This document shows, piece after piece, positions 34,631 to 42,937 of a stretch of DNA of 64,000 nucleotides. Position 1 is the first letter of the stretch, and each line of letters starts with the position of its first letter. The notes beneath the pieces were generated by a model. That model was not told the origin of the DNA and made no database searches. It saw nothing but the letters and a program-made list of their open reading frames with translations. Both the position numbers and the translations under genes were made by a program. This DNA is from CADEDH01 sp965262175 (GTDB taxonomy: Bacteria > Actinomycetota > Acidimicrobiia > Acidimicrobiales > SZUA-35): contig CBDHES010000002.1 in the NCBI GenBank assembly GCA_965262175.1, positions 1,612,001 through 1,676,000 on the forward strand, read 5' to 3'.

Positions 34631-35767
34631 ATGACCTCTCCCCTCGTCAAGCTGTTGGCTGCGCTCGCCGCGCTCACGCTCCTCGTCGGCGCCTGTGGGA
34701 GTGACGACGACGGCGCCACCGTCCGAGAGCTCGAGGCGGACGACGGCGAGTCGGGCAGCGGGTCCGGGTCGGGCAGCGGGTCCGGGTCGGCGTCGGCCAT
34801 CGCCTCCGGTGGCGGCTCCAGCGCCGGTGACGGCGGCTACGAGTACGCCTCGAACGTCGATGCCCACCGGTTGGTGGTGGCCGACATCTGCCCCATCGGC
34901 GACCTGCTCGACGCCGGCGACTTCGATGGGGTGGCCTCCCTCTACACCGAGGGCGGGAGCTCGGTGAACGCCGACGGCTCGGTCCGTACGATCGCCGGCT
35001 TCGCCGCCCGGGACGACGCCAACCACGGCCTCGACGCCTACTACGGGACGCCGACCCCCCTCGACGACTTCGTGACCGAGGCCCTCGACGGAACCGGTGC
35101 CTTCGCCGGCCAGAGCGACGGCGTCCGGGCCCAGGGCGTCGAGAAGGGCATCCAGAACCAGATCATGGTCGCCTGGGTGATCCATGAGCTGAACTCGGCC
35201 CTGGCCAAGGCGGCCGACGGGGACTTCGACGTCGCCGAGGGGGCGGTCCACAACTGGGACGAGGGCTGGGCGTTCTACCACGGCGCCGAGCCGGGGTGCG
35301 CCCCGTTCGCCACGGCCAACAGTCGGGCCGGCAACTTCGGAACCACCGGCACCGACGGGGTGACGGCGGCGGCCAACGAGGCGATCCTGGCGGCGATGAT
35401 CGACGGCCGGGACGCTCTCCTCGCCTCCGATGGCGCCGGGGCCGAGGTCGCGGCCGCCGAGGTGGTGCGCAACGTCGTGATCACCTACTCCCAGGCGGCG
35501 ATCCGCTACGCCAGCCTGATCGAGGGTGACCTCTCGGGGGACGACGACGAGGGGGCCAAGGCCCACCAGGCCGAGGGGCTGGCGTTCTGGCGGGTGATCG
35601 AGGCGATCGTCGTCGCCGAGGGCGCCGACGGAGCGGCCATCAACGCCATCTTCGACCTGGCCAACGACCCCGGGGCCAACGGCTACGGCGATGAGGTCCG
35701 GGCCGCGTTGCTGCCGGCCTGGGATGCCCTCGGTATCACCGCCGACGACATCGGCGAGCTGCAGTAG
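34631..35767 (+). CDS. Secreted iron-assimilation-like lipoprotein (FEA1/EfeO-like, tentative)
   Basis: A 378-residue lipoprotein. The signal peptide ends LLVGAC with the lipid Cys near residue 22, followed by an acidic, (GS)n linker (about 43-65). The mature part is helical and rich in His/Glu/Asp pairs: NQIMVAWVIHELNSAL, AVHNWDEGWAFYHGAEPG, YSQAAIRYASLIEGDL and AEGLAFWRVIEAIV. WDEGWAFYxG recalls algal FEA1 iron-assimilation proteins; the helical hairpins also recall imelysin/EfeO. I favour periplasmic iron binding because a DtxR-family gene is adjacent, but the family call is from memory of motifs. AAAGGA lies 7 bases before the ATG. Confidence 0.65.
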   Translation: MTSPLVKLLAALAALTLLVGACGSDDDGATVRELEADDGESGSGSGSGSGSGSASAIASGGGSSAGDGGYEYASNVDAHRLVVADICPIGDLLDAGDFDGVASLYTEGGSSVNADGSVRTIAGFAARDDANHGLDAYYGTPTPLDDFVTEALDGTGAFAGQSDGVRAQGVEKGIQNQIMVAWVIHELNSALAKAADGDFDVAEGAVHNWDEGWAFYHGAEPGCAPFATANSRAGNFGTTGTDGVTAAANEAILAAMIDGRDALLASDGAGAEVAAAEVVRNVVITYSQAAIRYASLIEGDLSGDDDEGAKAHQAEGLAFWRVIEAIVVAEGADGAAINAIFDLANDPGANGYGDEVRAALLPAWDALGITADDIGELQ

Positions 35768-35771
35768 CCCC

Positions 35772-35803
35772 GCCCGCCGCCGGCGCGGCCAGCGCCGGCG
35801 GGC
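35772..35803. terminator. Strong GC hairpin between the lipoprotein and dtxR-like genes
   Basis: GCCCGCCGCCGGCGC (35772-35786) pairs with GCGCCGGCGGGC (35792-35803), 12 bp with a 3-base bulge and a 5-base loop, filling the gap between two convergent genes. Confidence 0.6.
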
Positions 35804-36487
35804 TCAGACCGTGACGGGATCGGTGACGACGATCCGGGAAGCGGCGAAGGCGCTGATTCCCACCGGGTTGCCCCCGACCACCACGGTGGTGGTGCCGTCG
35901 GGGGCGACCGACACGACCTTCCCGACCCGACCGGGGACGAGGCCAGCCCCCTCCAGGTAATCGAGCTGGCCGTCGGCGAACTCCAGCTCCTCGGGGATCC
36001 GCTCGACGGCGAACTCCTCGTCGATCACGACCTCGCTCAACGGGCGAGCGGTCGGCGGGAGGGCGTAGTCGGACCCCGGTATCGGGTTGCCGTGGGGGCA
36101 GGTCGTCGGGTCGTCGAGCAGCTCGATCATCGCCGTTTCGACCCGGGGTGAGATGACGTGCTCCCACCGGCCGGCCTCCTGGTGGGCATCGGCCCATCCC
36201 AGGCGCAGCACATCGGTGAGGAACCGCTCGGCGAGCCGATGGCGGCGAACGATCGTCGTGGCGAGGGACCGACCCTCGACGGTCAGGGTGATGATCGAGC
36301 GGTCGTCGATCTCGACCAGGCCCTCGCTGGCCATGCGTTTCACCATCTCCGAGACGGCCGGCCGGGACACGGCGAGCCGCTCGGCGATGCGGGCCTGGAT
36401 CACCTCGATGCCGTCCTCTTCGAGCTCGAAGATCGTCTCCGAGTACTCCTCGAACGCCGGATGATGCTCGCTCGGCTGGTACGGCAT
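35804..36487 (-). CDS. DtxR-family metal-dependent transcriptional regulator
   Basis: A 227-residue regulator, the length of three-domain IdeR/DtxR proteins. The N-terminal winged helix (1-65) holds EEYSETIFELEEDGIEV and the recognition helix VSRPAVSEMVKRMASEGLV. The metal and dimer domain (66-135) holds RRHRLAERFLTDVL, HQEAGRWEHVISPRVE and CPHGNPIPG, with His, Glu and Cys at the expected ligand positions. The FeoA/SH3-like domain (about 155-225) ends it. It should repress iron or manganese genes when metal is plentiful; likely targets are the neighbouring lipoprotein and the 25-kb transporter. TATGCT is six bases before the ATG. Confidence 0.92.
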   Translation of the reverse strand: MPYQPSEHHPAFEEYSETIFELEEDGIEVIQARIAERLAVSRPAVSEMVKRMASEGLVEIDDRSIITLTVEGRSLATTIVRRHRLAERFLTDVLRLGWADAHQEAGRWEHVISPRVETAMIELLDDPTTCPHGNPIPGSDYALPPTARPLSEVVIDEEFAVERIPEELEFADGQLDYLEGAGLVPGRVGKVVSVAPDGTTTVVVGGNPVGISAFAASRIVVTDPVTV

Positions 36488-36493
36488 GCTCCC

Positions 36494-36499
36494 AGCATA
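36494..36499 (-). promoter_or_regulatory. -10 box (TATGCT) of the dtxR-like gene
   Basis: On the minus strand TATGCT ends 6 bases before the ATG at 36487. About 20 bases upstream lies GGCTTAACCCCGATCCTTAGCC, an imperfect inverted repeat that could serve autoregulation. Confidence 0.5.
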
Positions 36500-36615
36500 C
36501 TGGCAACGACGAGCAGAAGGCCGGCTTAACCCCGATCCTTAGCCGAGGTGATCGCGTGCGGGGGCTGCGCCGGTCAGGGCGCTAACACCGGTGGAGCCGC
36601 TGCCGATGGCAGGGG

Positions 36616-37404
36616 GTGTCGACGTTTGAGATTCACCGCTCGGAACGTCGCCAGATCGGGCGGCGGGGCATCGCCCCCTCCGTGCTCGTCCTCGATCCTC
36701 CTCGACCTCCCGACATCCGGTGGCGCCGGTCGACCGACGGCCCCGGGGAGGCGACCTGGCGGCCCCCCACCGTCGTGGTGCAGCCGCCGTCGTGGCGGGT
36801 CCTGGTCAACGCGCTCGGCCAGTTCGTGATCGCCCTCGCCGCCACCCTCGTCGGCCTCGGCCTCATGCCGCTGATCGTCGGGATGCGTCCGGTGCTCGTC
36901 ACGTCGGGCTCGATGGAGCCGGCGTTGCGGGCCGGCGACATCGTCATGACCCAACCACCCGACGGGCTCGTCGGCCCCGAGACCGTCATCCAGTTCGACA
37001 CCCCGTCGGGGTCGGTGATCCATCGGGTCCTCTACGTGATCGAGGACGGCTACGTCACCCGGGGTGACGCCAACCCGACCGTCGACTCGACCATCGTCGA
37101 GCCGGACGCCGTCGAGGGCGTCGGGGTGATGATCATCCCGCTGATCGGCCACCCTCAGCTGTGGTGGGCCGAGGGCCGGTGGGGGCGGTTGGCCGCGTTG
37201 GCGGCGATCGTCGTGGCGGCGGTGGTCGTCTCATCGAACCGGTGGTTGGCCGGCGACGGCAGCAGGGTCTCCCGGTGGGGTTCGGCCCTCGCCCGACTCG
37301 GTGGTGCCCGGTCGGTCTCCGCCGTCGACCGTGTCGGCACCACCGACCGATCGGGCGACCAGGCGTCCGATGACCGGCCGGTGGCCGCCAGCGGCGATGG
37401 CTGA
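36616..37404 (+). CDS. Signal peptidase I, SipW/ER type
   Basis: A 262-residue membrane protease of family S26B. One membrane segment (about 65-88) precedes the catalytic Ser 99 in VTSGSMEPALRAGDIVM. The second box is VIHRVL with His 136 where bacterial-type LepB has Lys, which marks the SipW/archaeal class; GYVTRGDANPTVD follows. A second membrane segment is near 190-210. Such enzymes process camelysin/TasA-like matrix proteins, and one is encoded two genes downstream in the same operon. Starts with GTG at 36616; the next gene overlaps its end by 8 bases. Confidence 0.85.
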   Translation: MSTFEIHRSERRQIGRRGIAPSVLVLDPPRPPDIRWRRSTDGPGEATWRPPTVVVQPPSWRVLVNALGQFVIALAATLVGLGLMPLIVGMRPVLVTSGSMEPALRAGDIVMTQPPDGLVGPETVIQFDTPSGSVIHRVLYVIEDGYVTRGDANPTVDSTIVEPDAVEGVGVMIIPLIGHPQLWWAEGRWGRLAALAAIVVAAVVVSSNRWLAGDGSRVSRWGSALARLGGARSVSAVDRVGTTDRSGDQASDDRPVAASGDG

Positions 37405-39010
37405 CGCGGCGCGGAGGCCGTCATCGGGCCTCGAAGCCGGGGTCGCCGCCGTTCGCACGGTCCTCCTCGTGTTGACGGCCGTGTCGGTCGTCGCTCTCAG
37501 CGGTGCCCGGATCGGCTGGGCCACCGGTCTCCACCTCGGGATCCTGGCGGCGACGGCGGCCGGGATCGTCATCGCCTGGCGGCTCATCGGACCCCGCGAC
37601 GACGGCGCCCCCCGGACCTCGGCCGTCGTCCTCCACGTCATCGAGACGCTGTGGTTCGTCGGGCTCGTCGCCGCCCTCGGCGAGGCGCTGCCCGACGGCG
37701 CCTGGATGGTGCTGGTCGTACCGATGGTGATCGCCGCCGCCCGACTGACCGACGTCGCGGTGCTCGGCACCTGGTGCGCCGAGGCGGTGGCCTACGTGGC
37801 GATCTCGTGGGTGTGGCCGGAGCGGACCGCAGCCCTCAGCGAGGCGCTGTTCGAACGGCTGGCGCTGCTGCTGGCGGTGGCCGCCAGCATCGCCCTCCTG
37901 ATGCGATGGATGCGGGAGGAGTGGAAGGACCAGGTCGCCGCCACCCGGGAGGCGGAGCATCGCCTCTCCCGGCTGTCGGTCATCGAGACCGCAGCCCGCG
38001 AGATGCGACGCTCGACCCGGGGAGCGGTCATCGAGCAGTGTCTCTCGGCCGTCGTCCGGCTGGGGTTCGAAGCCGCCACCCTCCACCCGGCGGACGGGGC
38101 GCCGACCGTGGCCGGCGACGGTGACCTCGTCCCGCTGGACGGTCGACCCGAGCCCTCGTCGACCGGGGTGATCGACGTGACCGAGTGGCTCGACGCCAAC
38201 GGCGACGCCGTCCACAGCGTGGCGGTGATCGAGACCTACTCGGGCGGCATCGTGACCGGCTGGATCCGGGAGCCGGTCAACGAGTCCCTGGCCCGGGCGT
38301 TGGGCGAGCTGGTGACCAACGCCTCCAGCGCCCTCGAAGCGGTGGCCCACCTCGAGCGGGCCCGGTTCGAGGCATCCCACGACCCACTCACCGAGCTGGC
38401 CAATCGGGGCGAGCTGGAGCGGGTGTTGGGCAAGGTGGCCACGCGGCGAGAGCCGGTGGCCGTCGTCTTCATCGACCTCGACCACTTCAAGCCGGTCAAC
38501 GACACCTACGGCCACGCCGCAGGCGACGCCCTGTTGATCACGTTGGCCCGCCGGCTCGACGCCGTCGTGGCCCGGGACGGGCTGGCCGCCCGGTACGGGG
38601 GCGACGAGTTCGTCATCGTCCTCTGGCAGACACCGCTCGAAGGAGCGCTGGCCGTCGCCGAGCGGGCTCGGCACGAGGTGGGCGAACCGGTCGACATCGA
38701 CGGCGTCCGGGTCAAGGTCTCCGGCTCCGTCGGGGTCTCGGCCGCCACCGGTCCCGTCGACCCGACGGCGCTCGTCAAGGAGGCCGACGAAGCGGCCTAC
38801 GCGGCCAAGAACGCCGGTCGAGACCGGGTCGAGATCGGCGGTGCCACCGCCGAACGGCACGGCATCGAGACCCCCGGCGGGAACCCCCAACCGGCGCCCC
38901 AGCACCGTCGCCGGACCGACGTCGACGATCGTGGCCACCAAGGACTCACGGCGGACGACGCCGACGACCACCACCCGGTGGCCCGACCGGGTGACGGGAC
39001 GTACCGGTGA
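37397..39010 (+). CDS. Membrane-bound diguanylate cyclase (GGDEF)
   Basis: A 537-residue protein. Five or six membrane helices (about 15-180) resemble a MASE-type sensor. A short helical linker and a GAF-like region (about 195-320) precede the GGDEF domain (about 335-495): LTELANRGELERVL, FIDLDHFKPVNDTYGHAAGD and the active site RYGGDEFVI near 397-405. The position of the product-inhibition I-site (RxxD) reads ARDG, so feedback inhibition is probably absent. Makes cyclic di-GMP from GTP. The last 60 residues are His/Asp/Pro-rich. Lies between a SipW peptidase and a TasA-like protein with overlaps at both ends. Confidence 0.9.
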   Translation: MADAARRPSSGLEAGVAAVRTVLLVLTAVSVVALSGARIGWATGLHLGILAATAAGIVIAWRLIGPRDDGAPRTSAVVLHVIETLWFVGLVAALGEALPDGAWMVLVVPMVIAAARLTDVAVLGTWCAEAVAYVAISWVWPERTAALSEALFERLALLLAVAASIALLMRWMREEWKDQVAATREAEHRLSRLSVIETAAREMRRSTRGAVIEQCLSAVVRLGFEAATLHPADGAPTVAGDGDLVPLDGRPEPSSTGVIDVTEWLDANGDAVHSVAVIETYSGGIVTGWIREPVNESLARALGELVTNASSALEAVAHLERARFEASHDPLTELANRGELERVLGKVATRREPVAVVFIDLDHFKPVNDTYGHAAGDALLITLARRLDAVVARDGLAARYGGDEFVIVLWQTPLEGALAVAERARHEVGEPVDIDGVRVKVSGSVGVSAATGPVDPTALVKEADEAAYAAKNAGRDRVEIGGATAERHGIETPGGNPQPAPQHRRRTDVDDRGHQGLTADDADDHHPVARPGDGTYR

Positions 39011-39624
39011 CGGCCACCATCCCCCGAGCCGCCGAGGACGCCGACCGGATCATCTCGTCCCGGGCCCGCCTCCGGACCCAGCTCGTCCGGTTGACCGCCA
39101 CCGCGGCGGCGTTCCTCCTCGTGACCATCCTCTCGATCGAGCGGTCGAGCGCGGCGTTCATCACGTACACGCCCAGCTCGTCCGGCTTCGAGACCGGCAC
39201 GGTCGACATCACCGACGACGATGCCGGTTCGGCCCTGTTCGAGGCGGTCGACATCTCGCCGTCGTCGACGGTGGTCGAGTGCCTGACCGTGACCTACCTC
39301 GGCACCTGGACCCCCGCCTCGATCCGCCTCCACGCCTCGGCGGTGGGGGACCTCGCCCCGTACCTCACCGCCACGATCGAGATCGGCCGGGGCGGGGCCT
39401 TCGGCGACTGCGCGGGCTTCGCCCCCGACGCCACGGTCTACACCGGCACCCTGGGCGACCTGGCGGCCACCCACGCCGACTTCCCGTCGGGGCTCCCGAC
39501 CTTCACCGCGATCTCGACCCCGGCGGACCGCACGTTCCGGTTCACGATCGGGGTCGACGGCGACAACGCCGCCCAGGGCCGCAGCGCCCTGGTCGATCTG
39601 GTCTTCGAGGTCCAGGAGGGGTAG
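39007..39624 (+). CDS. TasA/camelysin-like secreted protein, SipW substrate
   Basis: A 205-residue exported protein. The signal peptide has a long basic n-region (about 27 residues), the core LTATAAAFLLVTILSIE and an AxA-type site at SSAAF. The mature part begins FITYTPSSSGFETGTVDITDD, and DDAGSALFEAVDISPSSTVVECLTVTY is the typical TasA/CalY (M73) pattern. In Bacillus such proteins polymerise into biofilm fibres after SipW cleavage. Two Cys residues near 80-130 could form a disulfide. GTG start in a 4-base overlap with the cyclase gene, so c-di-GMP synthesis and matrix protein are co-expressed. Confidence 0.78.
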   Translation: MTATIPRAAEDADRIISSRARLRTQLVRLTATAAAFLLVTILSIERSSAAFITYTPSSSGFETGTVDITDDDAGSALFEAVDISPSSTVVECLTVTYLGTWTPASIRLHASAVGDLAPYLTATIEIGRGGAFGDCAGFAPDATVYTGTLGDLAATHADFPSGLPTFTAISTPADRTFRFTIGVDGDNAAQGRSALVDLVFEVQEG

Positions 39625-39649
39625 CGAGCCGACGGGAACGGCGGCGCCG

Positions 39650-39967
39650 TCACAGGCCGGCGGCCTGGAGGAGCCAGAGGGCGGCCATGCCGACCCCGAG
39701 CGTGGCCAGGAGGTTGCCGGTCCTCCACATGACGAGCCCGCCGACGACGAGGGCCAGCAGCCGAGCATCGGGGTCGACGAGGCGACCGATGCCGTCGTCG
39801 CCCAGCGTGGCGGGGAGCACGATGGCGGCGAACACCGCCGGACCGACGTAGCGGAGGGCACGTTCGACCGGCTGGGGCAGGGGTCGGTCGCCGAGCAGGA
39901 CGATGAACGACGCCCGCATGGCGTAGGTCACGACACCGCCGAGGAGGAACGCCGTCCAGGCCGTCAT
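39650..39967 (-). CDS. azlD: AzlD-family transport protein
   Basis: A 105-residue protein with three or four membrane helices; the opening AFLLGGVVTYAMRASFIVLLGD and RYVGPAVFAAIVLPAT are typical of AzlD. It pairs with AzlC to export branched-chain amino acids. ATGA overlap with the azlC stop. Confidence 0.85.
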   Translation of the reverse strand: MTAWTAFLLGGVVTYAMRASFIVLLGDRPLPQPVERALRYVGPAVFAAIVLPATLGDDGIGRLVDPDARLLALVVGGLVMWRTGNLLATLGVGMAALWLLQAAGL

Positions 39968-40764
39968 CGCTCCCGTCCCCCGTCGGGCGCCACGTCGTCA
40001 CCCCGGTCCGGGGTCTGGGCTCCCCGGCTCCCGTCGTCGGCCTCGGGCCCGGTGGGGAGCCACCGCTCGGAGACCGCAGCGGCCGTGATCCCGCCGAGCG
40101 CTCCCAACAGCAGGCCGCTCCCGCTGGGTAGTCCGGCGGCGGCGGTGGCCACCACCCCGCCGACCACGGCCGCCACGATCCCCGGGCCGTTGCGGATCGA
40201 CAGGATGAGCAGCCCGAGGAAGAGGAGGGGGACCGAGAAGTCGAGGGACCACCCGGCCGGAACGGTCTGCCCGACCAGCACCCCGAGCGCCACCACCACG
40301 ATCCACGTCCCGGCCAGCGTGATACCGCTGCCCAGGTAGCGGGCCATTCGCTCCCCGACGGTCGGGGTGCCGTCGTCCTCGGCGATGGCCAACTCGGTGA
40401 GGGCGTAGACCTGGTCGAGCAGGACGTAGGAGCCGACGAAGCGGAACCACGGGGGGAACTGCTGGAACCAGATTCGGAGCCGGGCGCTGTACATGATGTG
40501 GCGGGCGTTGATGATCGCCACGGTGGCGACGACGGGCACGACCCCGGCCCCGGTTGCCAACAGCGAGATGGCGGCCAGCTGGGAGGCGCCGCCCATGATC
40601 AGCGGTGCCGACGCGATCCCGGCCGGTCCCGAGACGAGGTCGGTCCCGTTGACCAGCAGACCCAGGACGAACCCGACCGGGATCACCGGCAGGGTCAGCG
40701 GCACGGCCACCGCCACCCCGGCGAGGAACGAGCGGCGGGCGGGGGATCGCGACGTCGAGCTCAG
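39964..40764 (-). CDS. azlC: AzlC-family branched-chain amino acid permease, probable CTG start
   Basis: A 266-residue membrane protein: RRSFLAGVAVAVPLTLPVIP, FVLGLLVNGTDL, IMGGASQLAAISLLATGAG and NARHIMYSARL are AzlC features. No ATG, GTG or TTG precedes the conserved RRSFLAG segment in this frame. The CTG at 40764 forms a CTGA overlap with the upstream helicase stop, copying the coupling used elsewhere in the window. The first alternative, a GTG inside AGVAVAV, would remove the conserved start. Acts with AzlD as an exporter. Confidence 0.75.
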   Translation of the reverse strand: MSSTSRSPARRSFLAGVAVAVPLTLPVIPVGFVLGLLVNGTDLVSGPAGIASAPLIMGGASQLAAISLLATGAGVVPVVATVAIINARHIMYSARLRIWFQQFPPWFRFVGSYVLLDQVYALTELAIAEDDGTPTVGERMARYLGSGITLAGTWIVVVALGVLVGQTVPAGWSLDFSVPLLFLGLLILSIRNGPGIVAAVVGGVVATAAAGLPSGSGLLLGALGGITAAAVSERWLPTGPEADDGSRGAQTPDRGDDVAPDGGRER

Positions 40765-42848
40765 GGGAGGAGGATCTCGGGGACCGGGCCCGAGGTGATG
40801 ATCGTCAGCCGTTTGGTGGCCCGGGTGCAGGCCACGTACAGCGACCGGGCGCCCTGGGGTTCCTCGTCGTTGATGGCCGCCGGCTCGACCACGACCGCGG
40901 CGTCGACCTCCAACCCCTTGACCAGGTGGATGGGAACGACGGTGATCTGCCGGTCGAGGCCGTCCCGGGGGGCTCGCCCGATGGCGACGCCGGCCGCCTC
41001 GAACGCCTCGACCACGGTCTCGTAGCTCGACCGGGGGCAGATGACCGCCACGTTGCCGACCCCACTGATCGAGGCTTCGTCGGTCACCACCTCGACGACG
41101 GTGGCCGGCAGGTCGCCGGCCGACGGAGCCCGCTCGAATCGGGGCTCGTCGCCTTCGGAACGGACCGAGACCGGCGGTGACAGGTCGGGGGCGGCCTCGG
41201 TCAGGATTCGGGCCGCCAGCGCCATCGACGGAGCCGGGATCCGGTAGCCGACCGTCAGCTCGGCCATGCGGGGCGGACGACGATCGGGGAGGTGCTCCAG
41301 GATCTCGTCCCAGCTGTTGTGGGCCCATGCTCCGGTCGACTGGGCGATGTCGCCGACCACGGTCATCGAGCCGTTGAGGGATCGGCGGGTCAGCATCCGG
41401 AGCTGCATCGGCGACAGGTCCTGGGCCTCGTCGACGACGAGGTGGCCGTAGGTCCGGACCTCGTCCTCGTCGCGACGGCGGGGCCGGGGGCCGAGCAGCT
41501 CCCGGGCCTCGTCGAGGACCGGGACGTCGTCGACCGTCCAGACCACCTTGGAGGCGTCCATCTCCTCCTCCCACGGTCGGTGGAGGGCATCGCGCTCGGC
41601 GGCCGACAGGCGAGCAGCGGCCGAGGCGATGAGCGGCTCCGACCCGTACAGGTCGTGGATCAACTCGGCCGGCGACAACACCGGCCACATCCAGTTGAGG
41701 GCGGCCGAGACCTCGGGGGTGCCCTTGAGCTGCTCGGTGACGTTCTCGACCCCGGGTTGATCGGGGTGGTGCTCGGCCAGCGCCTCGAACACCTGTGCCA
41801 CGACGAACTTCCGGGCTGCGTTGTGGGTCCGGTACCGGCGGCGGGCGTCGGCCACGATGTCGCGGCTGACCGCCTGGGGAACCCGGATCTTGCGGATGCC
41901 CATCCCGACCACGAGGTCGGATCGCCACGGCCGCTGCCGATCCCGGAGCGCCTTGCGGACGACCTTCACCATCCGCAGGTCGCCCTTGATCCGGGCCGCC
42001 TCGTTGTCGTCCCGCCCGGTGACCCGAACGTCGCGGATCAGGTCGGCCAGGACCGACATCTCGACGCCGGCCTCGCCCAGCGATGGGAGGACCTGCTCGA
42101 TGTAGCCGAGGAACAACCGGTTGGGGCCGATCACCAGGACCCCCTGCCCGTCGAGCGGGAACCGGTGGGTGTAGAGAAGGTAGGCGGCGCGGTGGAGGGC
42201 GACGACCGTCTTCCCGGTGCCGGGCCCGCCCTGGACGACGAGGACCCCGGGCAGCGGCGATCGGATGATCTCGTCCTGCTCGGCCTGGATGGTGCCGACG
42301 ATGTCGCCCAGGCGGCCGGTCCGGTTCTCTTCGAGGGCGGCGATCAGGGCGCCCTGGCCCCGCAGCTCGCGACCGTTGACCGTCACGTTGGCTGCGGTGG
42401 CGGCCTCGCCGAAGAACTCGTCCTCGAGGGCGACGACCGTCCGGCCCCGGGACGTGAAGTGCCGGCGGCGGACCAGGCCCTGGGGGTCGCTGCCGGTGGC
42501 CCGGTAGAAGGCCTCGGCCACCGGGGCCCGCCAGTCGACGATCAGCGGCTCCTGGGTCTCGCTGGAGACCGCCACTCGACCGATGTGGTAGCTCCCGCCG
42601 CCGTCGTCCTCGAACTGATCGATCCGGCCGAAGCACAGCGACCGTTCACCGAGCTCCAGCTCCCGGAGGCGGGTGGCGATGTTCTCGTGGATGACCTCCC
42701 GCTCCCACCGGGCCTGGTTGGTCCCACCGCGGCCGACCTCGACCATGGATTTGAGTCGGAGCGCCTCGTCCCTCGCTTCGTCGAGACGCTGGTAGGCGTG
42801 ATCGATGTGGGCCTGCTCGGCCGCCAGTTCGGGATGTGTGTCAGTCAC
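40761..42848 (-). CDS. HelD/HelR-type UvrD-like ATPase (RNA polymerase recycling)
   Basis: A 695-residue superfamily 1 ATPase. The N-terminal helical arm (EQAHIDHAYQRLDEARDEALRLK) and FGRIDQFEDDGGGSYHIGRV are typical of HelD/HelR rather than UvrD or PcrA. Walker A VVQGGPGTGKTVVALHR is near residue 206. DEAQDLSPMQLRML (motif II) and VACTRATKRL (motif VI) complete the set. In actinobacteria these proteins release stalled or rifampicin-bound RNA polymerase. The GTG at 42848 has AGGAG five bases upstream and a TAGGAT box 27 bases upstream, so unlike many neighbours it has a leader. Confidence 0.88.
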   Translation of the reverse strand: MTDTHPELAAEQAHIDHAYQRLDEARDEALRLKSMVEVGRGGTNQARWEREVIHENIATRLRELELGERSLCFGRIDQFEDDGGGSYHIGRVAVSSETQEPLIVDWRAPVAEAFYRATGSDPQGLVRRRHFTSRGRTVVALEDEFFGEAATAANVTVNGRELRGQGALIAALEENRTGRLGDIVGTIQAEQDEIIRSPLPGVLVVQGGPGTGKTVVALHRAAYLLYTHRFPLDGQGVLVIGPNRLFLGYIEQVLPSLGEAGVEMSVLADLIRDVRVTGRDDNEAARIKGDLRMVKVVRKALRDRQRPWRSDLVVGMGIRKIRVPQAVSRDIVADARRRYRTHNAARKFVVAQVFEALAEHHPDQPGVENVTEQLKGTPEVSAALNWMWPVLSPAELIHDLYGSEPLIASAAARLSAAERDALHRPWEEEMDASKVVWTVDDVPVLDEARELLGPRPRRRDEDEVRTYGHLVVDEAQDLSPMQLRMLTRRSLNGSMTVVGDIAQSTGAWAHNSWDEILEHLPDRRPPRMAELTVGYRIPAPSMALAARILTEAAPDLSPPVSVRSEGDEPRFERAPSAGDLPATVVEVVTDEASISGVGNVAVICPRSSYETVVEAFEAAGVAIGRAPRDGLDRQITVVPIHLVKGLEVDAAVVVEPAAINDEEPQGARSLYVACTRATKRLTIITSGPVPEILLP

Positions 42849-42875
42849 CGCTCTCCTGACATGCGGGGGCGTTCC

Positions 42876-42881
42876 ATCCTA
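42876..42881 (-). promoter_or_regulatory. -10 box (TAGGAT) of the HelR-like gene
   Basis: On the minus strand TAGGAT gives a short leader of about 20 bases with AGGAG before the GTG at 42848. It is divergent to the hemE promoter 45 bases away. Confidence 0.45.
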
Positions 42882-42925
42882 CGGGCTGCCCTTGCTCCTC
42901 GGAACCCGGGCGTCGGCCGGCCCGG

Positions 42926-42931
42926 TAGGTT
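42926..42931 (+). promoter_or_regulatory. -10 box (TAGGTT) for leaderless hemE
   Basis: TAGGTT ends 6 bases before the GTG at 42938, with no ribosome binding site. Confidence 0.5.
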
Positions 42932-42937
42932 GTCACC

